DNA of 64,000 bases from Syncephalis plumigaleata (GCA_025201365.1 JAIXMF010000003.1:1116001-1180000), one strand, 5' to 3'. Counted from the stretch's first letter, positions 37,501-49,140 are shown. Made by a program: numbers and translations. Notes: a model not told the origin generated them from the letters alone.

Positions 37501-39569
37501 ACATTCTACGCCGGTGTAATGCAGCGTATCGACAAGGCGCGTTCATCATTGCCGACCGATAGTCAATATACGAAGGATAAAGTGAAGGAGCCCGAGCTAA
37601 TGAAGATTGGCTCCGAGATTATGCGCATCACTGCCGATGACTGTACCGCATTGTGCGATAGTATCGACGAGTACAGTCGTAGCGATTTCGTATTAGCGAG
37701 CGAGTTGGCCGGTCTCGATCGTTTCCGTATGCGAGTCAACATGAATTACACGCAGTTAATGGCCGCATGGAATACACTGAAAGCGGAACTGGAAAGTCTA
37801 CGCAGCGATGGCAATGTGAACGAGCAGCGTCTTCTCTACTCGCGTAACATCTCCATGGTGGCGTCGCGTGTCAATGAACTGCACGCGGCCATGCTAGATG
37901 CAACGCACGATCGACAATCCGCATTGGAACGACTGTATGAATTGCAATCGCAAGTGAAGGAACTAGGCGAGCAATTAGGCCGGGTGATACAAGATATGGA
38001 GAATGACGATGGCACGGATAGTTTCCAGGAGGAGAGCCACGCGGTGATGGAGCAACTAGAACAACTGGAAGCGTTGACCGTCTCCAAGATTCGAGATGCC
38101 GAATTAATGGAACAATTCCAGGATGAAATGCTCGATCTGGATGATGATCTCAACCATCTACTGAATATGGTCGATGAATCGATTGTCGAGGCGGCCACCG
38201 TCACTAATCGGGATGATATCGAAATGCTTATCCATCGATTATCCGTCTGTCTAACCGATGCGGAAACCGAGATACCTCAACGTTTAGCGGATATCAGCTC
38301 ATTGGCCGCTTCCATCAATGGACGAGTAGCCTCGGAGGAGTTTAGTAAATTCGAGAAGCAATGGCATGAGACACGTTCATTTGCGGCAAATGAATTGGAA
38401 GCATTACGTAAAAAACGAATCCATAAACCGACTGTAGTACTTGAGACAATACCGGATATTGCAGAGGATGACAGTGCCAATGAAGAAGAAGGCACTGCAT
38501 TACCAGCATCAGCGTCATCAGCGTCATCATCCGCGATAGAGCAGCGAAAGCATCGACGTACTAATAGTAATAGTACACCTAGTGGACATGCTCACACTAG
38601 TAGTAATAGTTCTATTAGTCATATACCACGTAGACGATCATCGAGTGTCAGCTCTGTTGGTGAACAGCCATCAGCATCAGCATCATTAGCATCATCAGCA
38701 TCAGCATCCACGGCAACGCCATCGCTAGTATCGCGACCTGGTTTCAAATGGATTCGCCCCATGCTTGTTCATCCATCGCCTAATCGTTATGTGGCAGATA
38801 CATCAGATAAATTGGATGTTCGTGTGGCGAGTATCATTAACGAGTGTAACATGGAGATTAAAATAGAGAGAACACAACCGGGCAGATACATTATCGGTGA
38901 CGTAGAACCGAAGGCCATCTTCTGTCGTATGTTAAACGATCGTATGGTGATGGTACGCGTTGGTGGTGGATGGGTTGAGCTGTCACGGTAAGTCAACTAG
39001 GAATAGCGCTGTTTATCTATGATTATACTAACAATTATGTCATGATCATTTCATATTACACTATCCATTGTAGATATTTATCAAGTAAGTTTAATAACAA
39101 TAATACGTTACATATAATTTAATATCATGTTATAGCTCATGCTGCACTATTCCATAAATTGGTACCTATGGATTCGAATCAACAACCAACACCATTATCG
39201 CCATTGTATCCTATTCGATTACCGGCTAAAACCCTGCCAACAACACCTTCCTCACCTGGCTTAACTGTTACTAATACTGAAACTAATATTACTACTGCTC
39301 CTAAAAGTAATCGTGCACATAGTTCCGGTTCAATCCCTAAATCGCCTAGACGTTCCATGCGTTCACCGAGCTTGTCGCCAAAGTTGAAAGCACGCTCGAT
39401 TAGCTCACCTGGTGTCTCACCACAGCCAAGTCCAACCATGTCACGATCATCATCGGCATCGGGCAAGAACAAACCGACGAGTCGTCCATTGTGTCGGGTA
39501 ACCACGGATGGTAGTGATGTACACATTCGTATGGCTATTCGTATGGAACAAAACTATTCACGTCAATAG
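34516..39569 (+). CDS. CH-CH / spectrin-like / GAS2 cytoskeletal cross-linker
   Basis: Predicted actin-microtubule linker of about 1,586 residues. Five exons: 34516-35073, 35171-36056, 36116-38987, 39074-39084 and 39136-39569, all with GT-AG borders and continuous frame. CH1 spans about residues 30-145 (KTFTKWVNVQLRDTGLAVEA, DGKVLLALLYTLA, NGNLKLTLGLVW-like core). After a 60-residue Asn/Ser linker, CH2 (about 210-320) reads ASLLGWVRNQTTNYVNAPEV and GCLFMILIHRYDP. A tandem CH pair normally binds F-actin. An Arg/Glu-rich helix and about 650 residues of spectrin-like helices follow, then Ser-rich sequence. A GAS2/GAR domain (about 1365-1455: VRVASIINECNMEIKIERTQ, PGRYIIGD, MVRVGGGWVELSRYLSTHA) typical of microtubule binding follows. 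The tail is Ser/Pro/Arg-rich (SPRRSMRSPSLSPK), resembling microtubule-affinity tails. The layout recalls spectraplakins and fungal alpha-actinin relatives, but no EF-hands are seen. Confidence 0.88.
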
Positions 39570-39683
39570 GAACCAGTTATTTGTCATTACTCATTATAGG
39601 CATATATATATATCATATTATCATTATTATCATTATTATTTAGTATAAATATCTATTATATTAAAAGATGAAAACTAAATTTA

Positions 39684-41444
39684 CTATTGAGCTGTGGTAG
39701 CAGGTACTGATGTTTTCTGATGAATATCCTTAAAGAAGGGATCTATATATATATATATATATATAGTTAGATAGTTAGGTAAATAATATATAGAGCAAAT
39801 GCTACTTACGTTCCAGTGCATCACGAGCACTAATTCGTTTTTCCGGTTGGAATTCAAGTAATGCCTAATAAAATGCAGCGAATTAACAATGCAATCGAGT
39901 AAATATACGCATGTTCACTTCTTACATTTAATAGATCAATACCAGTTGCATTTAATTTAGGATAGTATCGTTCCAATGGTACACGGGGATGAACAGGGAA
40001 ATCCGGCTGTATTCAATGGATATCATATCATGGTCATTACAACTATTCCTATTGCAATCATGAATTACTTACACGATAGTTGGGTAATTGTGTAATACTA
40101 GGCCATCCTGTTTCATTAGGTGTACCCAACACTGTAATAGAAATCATTCAAGTTAAGGCATAACAATTAGTTATTAGTAATGGATGAGTTGTATTTGTCG
40201 TGTAACAGCAAAGAAAAGGATATTTGAAAATACGTAAAAGTTGATCTTGTACCGAGTTACCCGGGAATAATGGACGTCCAGATGCCATTTCTATCAACGA
40301 TAGATAAGTAACATATATAATAATAATAATAATGATAATCATGCTTACCTGCAAATATACAACCTACAGACCACAAATCGATACTGGTAGAGTATTGACG
40401 TGAACCCATAAGTACATCGGGTGGTCGATACCATAGTGTTACAACTTCGTGCGAGTAACTTCTAACTGGAATACCGAAAGCGCGTGCTAATCCGAAATCA
40501 CCTAGTTTCAATTCGCCCTTCTATGAATAATGAACGTGTTAATAAGGAAAGTACGCATTGTATAATTATGAATGATTCTCACTTTGTTGATAAGCAAGTT
40601 TTGTGGTTTTAAATCCTATAAACAAATAAACAGATAACAAATAAGCAAATATTATCATATATACGAATATAGACTTACTCGATGAAGTACTCGTTGTGCA
40701 TGACAAAATGCAATGCCTTGCAATAGTTGATATAGTAAATTCTAGATTATATTAATGAAATGATAGGAACATCAATAAATATGTAGTTATATATATATAT
40801 ATATATATATTCATATATCTACCTGAATAGTAGGCAAGTCAATATCGCCACCATTTGCATCGAGATATTTCTTCAGATCCGAATCCATATACTCAAATAC
40901 TAGGGTTAATTTCCGATCAGTATGAAGTACATCATGTAATCTATTAGGATGTCATGACAAGTATAAATAATCTAGTTAATCAAGATGTAATAACGCGTAA
41001 CAAGTACGAGTCATTATTTACCGAACAATATTGGTATGAACTAGTTCCTTCAATAGTGATATTTCACGGATAGCTGTACATGGCACCTAATAAATGGATG
41101 GAGGAGATACGTAAATATGATTACTACGCATCGTAATAATGCTTTCCATTTCACTTACCCCTTCTTCTTCGTTATCTAGACGAATACGTTTAAGGGCGAC
41201 TATTTCATTGGTTTCACGATTGAGTGATTTGTATACAATGCCATAGGTGCCTATATACGTATATATATATATATATATATCCATAATGGTCAATATATCA
41301 TACTGTGTTGTCTATTTTATCCATTAAACTAATACTGCTTACCTTCGCCTAGTTTCTCTATTTTCTATTTATACCATAGGATTAGTATTAGTAGTAGTAT
41401 ATGTAGAATAACAAATAAAAAGCACCTACCTGATATTTATCCAT
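39684..41444 (-). CDS. Cyclin-dependent kinase, Pho85/Cdk5 type
   Basis: Cyclin-dependent Ser/Thr kinase of the Pho85/Cdk5 group (phosphate, glycogen and polarity signalling in fungi). Motifs in order: [16 protein letters not shown] (glycine loop), [15 protein letters not shown] (catalytic Lys), [14 protein letters not shown] (cyclin-binding helix), [14 protein letters not shown] (catalytic loop), [20 protein letters not shown] (DFG and activation segment), [45 protein letters not shown] and HPFFKDI. IPVRSYS without a CDK1-type TxxTHE activation Thr, and WYRPPDVL, fit Pho85/Cdk5. About ten exons; the first two are only 15 nt (41444-41430, MDKYQ) and 22 nt (41364-41343). The helix reads PCTAIRE rather than the PSTAIRE or PSSALRE usual in this group. 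Convergent with the GAS2 gene, 114 bp between stops. Confidence 0.9.
39747..39769 (+). repeat. (AT)n intronic microsatellite
   Basis: AT dinucleotide run within the last intron of the CDK gene; a second AT run lies at about 40793-40811 and another at about 41261-41280 in other introns of the same gene. Confidence 0.8.
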
Positions 41445-42363
41445 AGTGTCGGTAATATGGACAGTAGAACACGTCAACGAGTAAAAAGATACAGGATTCT
41501 CCGCCGTATAAACTATTATAGCATAGATGATTTGTTAAATAACAGATCAAGTTAAAATGAAGGCGAATGCACAATCAAGTAGTAGATGAACAAATAGAAA
41601 AGTTAGAGTGTTGTGGTTGTGGTTGTGGTTGTTGTTGTGGTAATAATAAGTTGATAAATGAAAGAGGCAAGCATCAATGTTATGGTCAATAAACGTACAA
41701 GTCTACTTTTATATTAGAAAAAAGGGGGAGATTAAGGTGAATTATGCCGGTAGTAATAGCGTGCGCTAACAGCATCGATAATGGCAAGACTTTATGAAGC
41801 ATGCGATGCTACAACTTACTAATATGCTAGATATTATTGAGAGTTATTTGCAGGCATATCCAGATAGATAATGATGCTATACATAGAGTATATATGTATG
41901 TATATATGTAGAGAGCGGATACATTTGCTAGAATAGCCACTATGATGATAGTAAGAGATCAGCAGACCTATCATATGGTGTTGAATCAAGCAATAGGACT
42001 GACATCAGACAACACTGATTGTCGTCATAAGATGGCGACGTTATAACAGCTCTACGATTATATTAGTAGTATTCGTTCGTTCGTTCATTTCACTTTTCTC
42101 CACTTCTTACCAGTGTTACTTTCCTTTCTTTTCAAATACTCTCTCGTCATTTCTGTCCAGTTCATTCTCAGTTTCACCTACTCGACCGCTATAGCTGAAC
42201 AATAGGTTCAACACGTCATAGTCTGCGTTTATTGTCTCGTTCAATCTTCTTTCTCTTTCTCTCTATATTCGCGTAGTTCTACGTCACTATCCAGTAGATA
42301 CGAATAGCATTGTAGTATACGTCACAAGTATTTGAATTGGTTCATCTTGCACCATTTATCGTC
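41445..42363. other. Divergent promoter region, CDK / V-ATPase H
   Basis: Shared 5' region of the CDK (-) and V-ATPase H (+). Contains a GGTTGTGGTTGTTGTTG stretch near 41613-41640 and a CT-rich tract (ctttctctttctctctatat, about 42250-42270) about 95 bp upstream of the V-ATPase start. No gene seen. Confidence 0.65.
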
Positions 42364-44440
42364 ATGTCTACTGCCATATATGCTATAGCGTCGTCGAGCG
42401 GTAGTACTTCAAACGATGCAGGTTTGCAAACACCGTTTGTAACTAATAACTACTTGGATGACTCGACCAATCGTATTCGTACTCGTCCTGTTCCATGGGA
42501 GGTTAGTATGGGAGTATTAGACTAGCAGTGACATGTTAAACGACTGCTAATACTCTTATTACGAACTAGGGATATCAACGTGCTTCACTTATTACAGAGG
42601 CGGAACTAGGCTTGTTACGTGGCTATGAACGACGCTCACCGGATGTAAGTAGACTAGACACATACATATACTTTTAATATAGTTTGACTGACTGACTAAT
42701 TATACTCTTCAATATCACTAGGATGATCCACGATATGCCTCATTGTTCATAAGCTTACTTCAGAAGCTTGTGCGTGTCGATACAATCCAGCATATACTCG
42801 TGCTTATTGATGATATGATTGGTGGTAAGCTAGCTAGTCAATAATAGTGCAAGCATTGCTGTTGCATTCTAACACTATAGATTCAATTATTATCTAGATG
42901 ATCCGGAACGAGCTCGACTCTTTGTCGATCTAGGCGGATATGATCCCACTTTGCCATACGCACCTTTACTAAGGTAATTGACAATGTAATGATATACATA
43001 TCTATTTATTTATACTATATCTATATATATGCTTATAGCTGCCTATCCAAAGACGATGAATATTTATCAATGAAGGCTGCAAAAATACTCACCTTTCTAG
43101 TTTGGTAAGCCACTCATTATACTCTCTCCCTATATATATATATCGATGCATACATACGGCATTCAATTAATGGATAGCAGTTCTACAGGTCGTCTATCCG
43201 AACAGGACCTACTTGTTCTGATCAATTGGATCATTTCTCGTATAAAAGCATCACGTAATGCTAGTATAACCGATATTGCCACACAACTACTAGCATCACT
43301 ATTGCGTAAACCATCACTACGTATTTTATTCTATAACACACCTCATGGTGTATCAGCGTAAGTGCATATACTTGAATGCATATATCAATGATACTCATTT
43401 CTATTTACCATGAATATAGACTTGTTGATCATTTACGACGAAATGAGAATAATCCGCAATTACAATATCAAGTTGTAGTGTGTATCTGGCTGTTAACCTT
43501 TGAGATTAAAGTAGCGGAAAATATCGATCGGTATGTTATAATGAAATAGTAAACATGCGAATATCTAATTAATCATGTCATTAGAGAGCATGACATTATC
43601 TTGCCAGTAATTAACATTGCTAAAGGAGCCATTAAGGAGAAGGTGATCCGAGTATGTGTGGCCACATTCCGTGTAAGTAGTCAACAAGAGCAGTATCAAT
43701 CGATGGTTAAACTTACCCTAATCAATGTAGAACTTGGTGGAACGAGCATTGGCACAAAATATCACCTCAATGCTTGTACATCGTTTATTACCATGTTGCG
43801 AGCAATTAGCATCACGTAAATTCCAAGATGCAGATATCTACGATGATCTAAGGGAAGTGTGTGAGCAATTGCAACAAGAATTCCAGAATTTAAGGTGAAT
43901 ATAATAGCTATTAACATCATATATATTATATACTAATCATCATCATCATCATCATCATCATTATATTAATTAGTTCATTTGATACGTATATCACTGAACT
44001 GGAAGCAAAACGATTGGACTGGACACCTGTTCATACATCGGATGCATTCTGGCAGGAGAATGTGCATCGATTCAATGATAATAATTACGCATACCTTAGG
44101 TAATCCACTTATGTTACATTGACTACATTATTGAATAATACACTAATAAATTGTATTAGGGAACTGGCACAATTACTAACTACCTCTACCAACCATACCG
44201 TGTTGGCTGTAGCCGTTCATGATATTGGTCAGTATATCAAGCATTTCCCACAAGGAAAACGGTAAGTAGTAATAGTATATATATTATTATTATGCTAATG
44301 ATAACCATCTAATTCATAATAGTGCCGTACAAGATATCGGGGCAAAGCAACGTATTATGGAATTGATGGCACACGATGATAACGATGTACGATATCATGC
44401 ATTGGTAGCAGTACAAAAATACATGGCAAATGCATGGTAA
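42364..44440 (+). CDS. VMA13: V-type proton ATPase subunit H
   Basis: Regulatory subunit H of the V1 sector, which couples V1 to Vo and silences free V1, on vacuole and endosome membranes. Diagnostic segments in order: NRIRTRPVPWEGYQRASLIT at the start, IQHILVLIDDMI, RARLFVDLGGYDP, YLSMKAAKILTFLVC, QYQVVVCIWLLTFE, IKEKVIRVCVATFRNLVER, LPCCEQLASRKFQDADIYDD, FDTYITELEAKRLDWTPVHT, FWQENVHRF, VLAVAVHDIGQYIKHFPQGK and DNDVRYHALVAVQKYM. About eleven exons with clean short introns; the intron between ATFR and NLVER is 61 nt. The first ATG in frame is at 42364. The protein ends right after the last conserved helix (KYMANAW), without the short tail of animal orthologues. No frame disruption was found. 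Confidence 0.95.
43936..43962 (+). repeat. (ATC)n microsatellite in a V-ATPase H intron
   Basis: Nine consecutive ATC/CAT units within an intron of subunit H, just upstream of the acceptor before the FDTYITELEAKR exon. Confidence 0.85.
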
Positions 44441-44732
44441 ACAAGTAGCGTAGATTCTCTATTGAATAGCTCATGTCATGTACATGCATAGGAACTAAAC
44501 TAACCGATTTCTACTAAGCAAACTATTGTCTCGAGTGTCATTGAACTCCATTTATCTATAAACTGCTTCTATTTGTTATTGATCCTATGTACGTGTAGGT
44601 GTACATGAATGTGTACATGCATGCGTGTGTGTGTAGATTAGATTAATTAATTTATTTTTTCGTTAATTGTTATTCCATTCACTCTTTTCTTTCCGCATCT
44701 TTTATCTAAACTGTACTGTTTGTCGTTTGATC

Positions 44733-45485
44733 ATGTTACTGTGGACACGACAGCAGGTGCGTCCCGGTGTAATCTGTCGTGCCTTGGGTGCAGGTCTAGT
44801 GCGTCCACTAGCCTTGTTCTCCACAGGACGTCCGACACTTGAGGCAGTTGCTACAACGTCGAAATCGACCATTAACTCAGCTGATCATCACGGCGAGAAA
44901 GACGCGAAACAACGCCACGGTCTATGGGATTTCTTCGAGGATGGTCAGGCACTACCCAAGTCACCAATCTATGCAGGTTAGTAAATAATAGCTGGGATAA
45001 TAGAGTTAAATATTGAATTATCGTCATACTTACCAATACGAAATATAGGTCGTGCCTGGCGTGCTGCGGAATTACGACAGAAAAGTTTTGAGGATTTGCA
45101 TAAACTATGGTTTATTATATTGAAGGAACGCAATGTATTAGCTAGTCAGCATGCCGAAGCCAAACGTTACGGTCTTACACCTCAGCAATTCACGACATTT
45201 GGACGTGAAGTAAAGGTTAGTCATATAAATATGTGTGTGTTCACTTATTTAACATACACACATATGCAATAGTGTCGTAAATCGATGGCACGTATTCTTA
45301 CCGTTCTTCGTGAACGTCATCTTGCATATGAAAGAGCCGTAAAGCGACATCGACGAGAAGAATTTAAAACGAGACGTGAAGCCATTTACAAGGCAATGTT
45401 AGCCGCTAAATCAGAACGTGCATCACTTGAATCAGCCGAGAAAGTACCGCTAGCCACTAATGATTCAACTGCATCCACATCATAA
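44733..45485 (+). CDS. Mitochondrial large-subunit ribosomal protein uL29m (MRPL47/Mrpl4 type)
   Basis: Component of the mitoribosome large subunit near the exit tunnel. An N-terminal presequence rich in Arg and small residues ([20 protein letters not shown], then [13 protein letters not shown]) leads to the family's entry motif [20 protein letters not shown]. This is followed by [20 protein letters not shown] and YFVLLKERN-type sequence (here [20 protein letters not shown]), then [20 protein letters not shown]. Three exons: 44733-44976, then from 45050, then from about 45273. Start is the ATG giving a presequence; an upstream frame lacks an ATG. Length about 200 residues fits the shorter members. 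It converges on FRG1 with 87 bp between stops. Confidence 0.92.
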
Positions 45486-45572
45486 TTATTACGTAGATTG
45501 ATGAATGAAGAAAATCAATAAAATCATGGATAATACATAACATATAGCAGTATTTTAATGTTCATGTTTATA

Positions 45573-46756
45573 CTATTTGCAATAGCGATCTGCTTTAAGT
45601 TTCTCCCGTCTATCCAGTAAGGCTTGAGCCAAATGTCCTTCACGTTTAGCTCGTTTCAACTTGTGTTTATCCTCGTTTGCCACGCGTGTCACACCGCCAC
45701 TCCAGCTTTGATACCGTTTACTAATACAATGTATATTAATATTGATATTACATATTGATGTGTATACACTTACGCTTGTTGCAACTCGTATGTTTCGTCG
45801 TCAAGGTCTATTTCATGATGTGCAGCCGTTCTTTTTCGATCATGTACATTGTTGGCTTGATATTTAACGCAAAACACTTCACGGAATGTGATATTCTCTG
45901 CATCAGCACGTATACGTGGTCCTGAATATTTACCACGACTAGTGGTGGTGGTGGTGGACGCTTGTTGTTGCTTCTCATACTCATCTATCTCAATACTGAG
46001 AAACTTGCCGTAGACACTCTGCCAGGCAACACCATCCTCACGTATAACCGGTTGCCATTCCTCGGTGGGACCTGCCGCTTCCTTATTACATGTAACTACG
46101 CCAAATTTGTCTGCCGATAAGTAATGGCCGGTAGAGGAGCGTAACGTATAACTATTACCACCAGCGGTGACTTGTCGAATAACAAACACTTGAAGCACAT
46201 CATTAGGTTCCGCTTCATTCAATGATACGTCACCGTCAGATTGTTCACTAATCAACGAGAAGTACAATTGATGCATCTCCTCGGTAACCGTCAGACATCG
46301 TAAAGGAGTACTATTATACAGGAGAAATAGTGGACCACCAAGTTGTGCACGATCAGTAACAGTGGACCAGCCTTGCCAATAATAGTAACGACATAGTAGA
46401 AGGGAGAGGAGTTAGGGGAAATGAGAGAATGTTCGTTGATTCAGCCATTCAGTAAAGGTTGTTACAGGTGAGTTAACATGCTCGTTAGAATGTTACAAGA
46501 TAGTTAGAGCTGACAATATACATACATACATACCTCGTGCCGTTAGATCACGTTGATTCGTGGTAGTAGTAGAAGTAGTGGCATCGTCATCGTGTTGCTC
46601 CGTAGACGTATTCTTTTTACTCTTCTTTTTCTTTCTATAACATGATACTATCATGTTAGCACGAGCACAATCAATCTATAAAGGTGTAGGCGTCACTCAC
46701 TTCTTCTCTCCCTTAAATGACAAACGGGCACTCTTGATGGCACGGTAATCTGACAT
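45573..46756 (-). CDS. FRG1: FRG1 homologue, actin-bundling/RNA-processing protein
   Basis: FRG1 is a nucleolar/Cajal-body protein with a fascin-like beta-trefoil, linked to pre-mRNA splicing and F-actin bundling. The start MSDYRAIKSARLSFKGEKKK is followed by a lysine-rich signal-like run. Trefoil hallmarks follow: GGPLFLLYNSTPLRCL, EEMHQLYFSLISEQ, DVLQVFVIRQV, SYTLRSSTGHYLSADKFGVV, PTEEWQPVIREDGVAWQSVY, GKFLSIE, and the C-terminal REVFCVKYQANN. The end reads LDRREKLKADRYCK. About five exons. A 20-residue Gln/Thr-rich insertion (KQQQASTTTTTS) sits between trefoil strands. No frame disruption seen. Divergently arranged with the P2X gene. Confidence 0.93.
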
Positions 46757-47327
46757 TGTTTTGAGGGAAGTGGAACTTTGTATCAAAAAGTGTAATATGG
46801 GCAAACCAGTAGAACAGGCAACATTTGTATTTAATCGTCGGACTGCAAAACACGCGACTCCGATTAACCAGTGTAGCCGAATTTATTGGATGCCCCCTCT
46901 AAACCATTACATATGCCAACTTGTTCTACCAATATTACTAACAAGTATAAACATTCCGCTAGAAATAGTTGTAGTCTCCGTTGCCGAGGCTACATTTCTT
47001 GGTCAGCTTCTTTCTCTTCTCGTTCTACTTTACATTCTTCGCCTTTTCTTATATCGATTTCAATATTCTACCGTTTGATACCGTAGATCCTAGCACAAGT
47101 TCATCTATTTTTGACTGCATTTCTATTTTCACCTTTCTCTCTATATCAATAATCTAGTGCGGGTACACTAGTACTACCTACAATCCTACAACCCTCCTTC
47201 CTATTTTCGTTCCTTTTTGCCGCTTGGTCTTTTTCTCCTTTGACATCTCATCTTCCTTTTCGCTACTACTACTGCTGCTGCTGCTATTACTGCTACTATT
47301 ACTACTAGTCTAGAATATTATACTATC
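46757..47327. other. Divergent promoter region, FRG1 / P2X
   Basis: Shared 5' region. Pyrimidine-rich over 47125-47270 (repeated CTTTCTCT, TTCCTTTT), ending in a (CTG/CTA)n run just before the P2X ATG. A 105-codon plus-strand frame at 46761-47078 begins at the FRG1 start and shows no motif, so it is not called. Confidence 0.6.
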
Positions 47328-48944
47328 ATGGTGAACTGGTTTAGAGCAAAGCTAGGCTCTATTGACCTGGACGATATTTTAGCGTATGTATTTTGTTATT
47401 AGCAACGTGGTAAATATTAACTGAATTCATCTTTGTCATTACTTGTTTGTTTGTTTGCTTGTTTATTCCCTTCTTGCTTATACATTTAGCTATGACACAT
47501 TCAAAGTAGTCCATGTACGTGATCGTCGCTTAGGCGGTCTATACTGGTTCTTCAATATTACAGTATTTGCCTATGTTATTTTCAATATTGTTATGGATCA
47601 AAAGTACAATATCAAGGAAGCACCCGTGCCAGGTAATATGAGGCCATTTTCTTTGCATTATATCCATCAATACTTACCCTTTATTCGCTTCTCCTTCTAG
47701 GATCCATTCGTATCTCGCTTCAAGAACCGGAAGGAGGCATTAAGACACCGGATTATTGTCGACTTACTCAAGGATGTACTTATTTGGCTGCCAACCAAAT
47801 CATCTATCCTCAAGGCAATGATCGCGAGGTTTTTATTACTACACGTATCTCAAGGACTATTTACACCTTACCGGCGGGCTGTGACACAGGTCTACCATCT
47901 AGACCCGAGTGTATGTATACACGCGGTACTAAAAACGCCACCCGTATTAGTTATGTGGCCGATGTTGAAAACTATACAGTAAGTGACAGCAATACGAGAG
48001 TAGTAGCAATAATAATAACAAGGGTAATAACATCTCAATAATGATGACAGTTAATGATTGAACACTCGATTCGCGGTAAATTAACAGCAGTATCAGAACG
48101 ATCCGGTCTACTTAAGGGAACACTCTACGAGAGTAGTGACACAGTTGGCGGTAAAGCTCGAGTAATAAAGAGATTCCTTAATGAGACAACAGAACCTGAT
48201 GTGGATGGTGACATCATTTCATTGGGCGAGCTCATGTCTGCTGCCAAATTGACACTTGATGGTAAGTGGAACAGCAATGCAACATTATTGCTGCCAGTAA
48301 TTCCAAATCATTTATTAATATACAATATTAGCTCCATCTTATGCACCCGGTGCTAACAGAGCAAATGGTGAGACGCAACGCAGTGCTGGTGCAGTCGTTG
48401 TAGTGGTGATCGATTATCAGAATCAAGTACGCTATCCTAGTCAGATCAAGTATGGCTATTGGCCTTCCGTGATTCCAGGTGCCGAATACAAGGTGCTCGA
48501 GGTTATTAGAAATCCCGATAATACGGTCACCGAGATCAATCGACATGGTGTCAAGATAGTATTCCAACAATCGGGCACCATTGGTCATTTTGATCCACTC
48601 ACCTTGCTGGTTAATCTTGTGTCGGCTATCGCACTATTGAAGGTGCCTCCATTGTCGTGGAAGTATTGATGTTACGTTTCCTGCCCGAACGTAAGATGTA
48701 CCAGAGTTGCAAATTCGAACATACGGAGGATTTCGGTGATCTACGTAAATCGCGCAAACGTGCCCAATCCTACAACGAGCAAGATCAAAGTGGTATCAAT
48801 CAAGTGGAGCCATTGGATAACAGTGAGCACTACATCATACGTCCACCTAGTGTTGTTACAAGCGAGCAAGGTCTCATACAACGCCCTCACCATACTGGTA
48901 GTTATCCTCCACAGCACGCGTCTATAGAGATGAATCAACGATAA
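47328..48944 (+). CDS. P2X-type ATP-gated cation channel
   Basis: Trimeric ATP-gated channel. The N-terminal cytosolic motif and TM1 read YDTFKVVHVRDRRLGGLYWF then NITVFAYVIFNIVMDQKY, aligning with animal P2X (Y-x-T-x-K/R, V.N.K.G). The ectodomain has two Cys pairs (DYCRLTQGC, GCDTGLPSRPEC) versus ten conserved Cys in vertebrates. A pre-TM2 block reads YKVLEVIRNPDNTVTEINRH then GVKIVFQQSG, TM2 is LTLLVNLVSAIALL then GASIVVEVLMLRFL, and the post-TM2 Y-x-x-x-K trafficking/gating motif is YQSCK. Five exons: 47328-47383, 47490-47632, 47701-47978, 48051-48261, 48332-48944. The frame shifts by one base near 48640, in mid TM2, and both halves are conserved, so a missing base is likely (433 residues once allowed for). 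ATP-contacting Lys of vertebrate channels are not obvious: IRISLQE sits where K-x-K is expected. In Dictyostelium P2X acts on the contractile vacuole; localisation here is unknown. Confidence 0.9.
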
Positions 48945-49140
48945 CCGTAGTTATTCAAGATATTTATACCTCCTTTCTCTTCTTTCTTTTACCTATATCT
49001 ATGAAGATAACGGTATCGCTTGTACTACAGTATGCGTGTGTGTGTGTGTATGAACCACTAATAAATTGAATAATGCTATAATAAGGTTTTTTGTTAACTG
49101 ATGATGATTTTTACACTTGTTACTTTTTATTTCCGTCATT

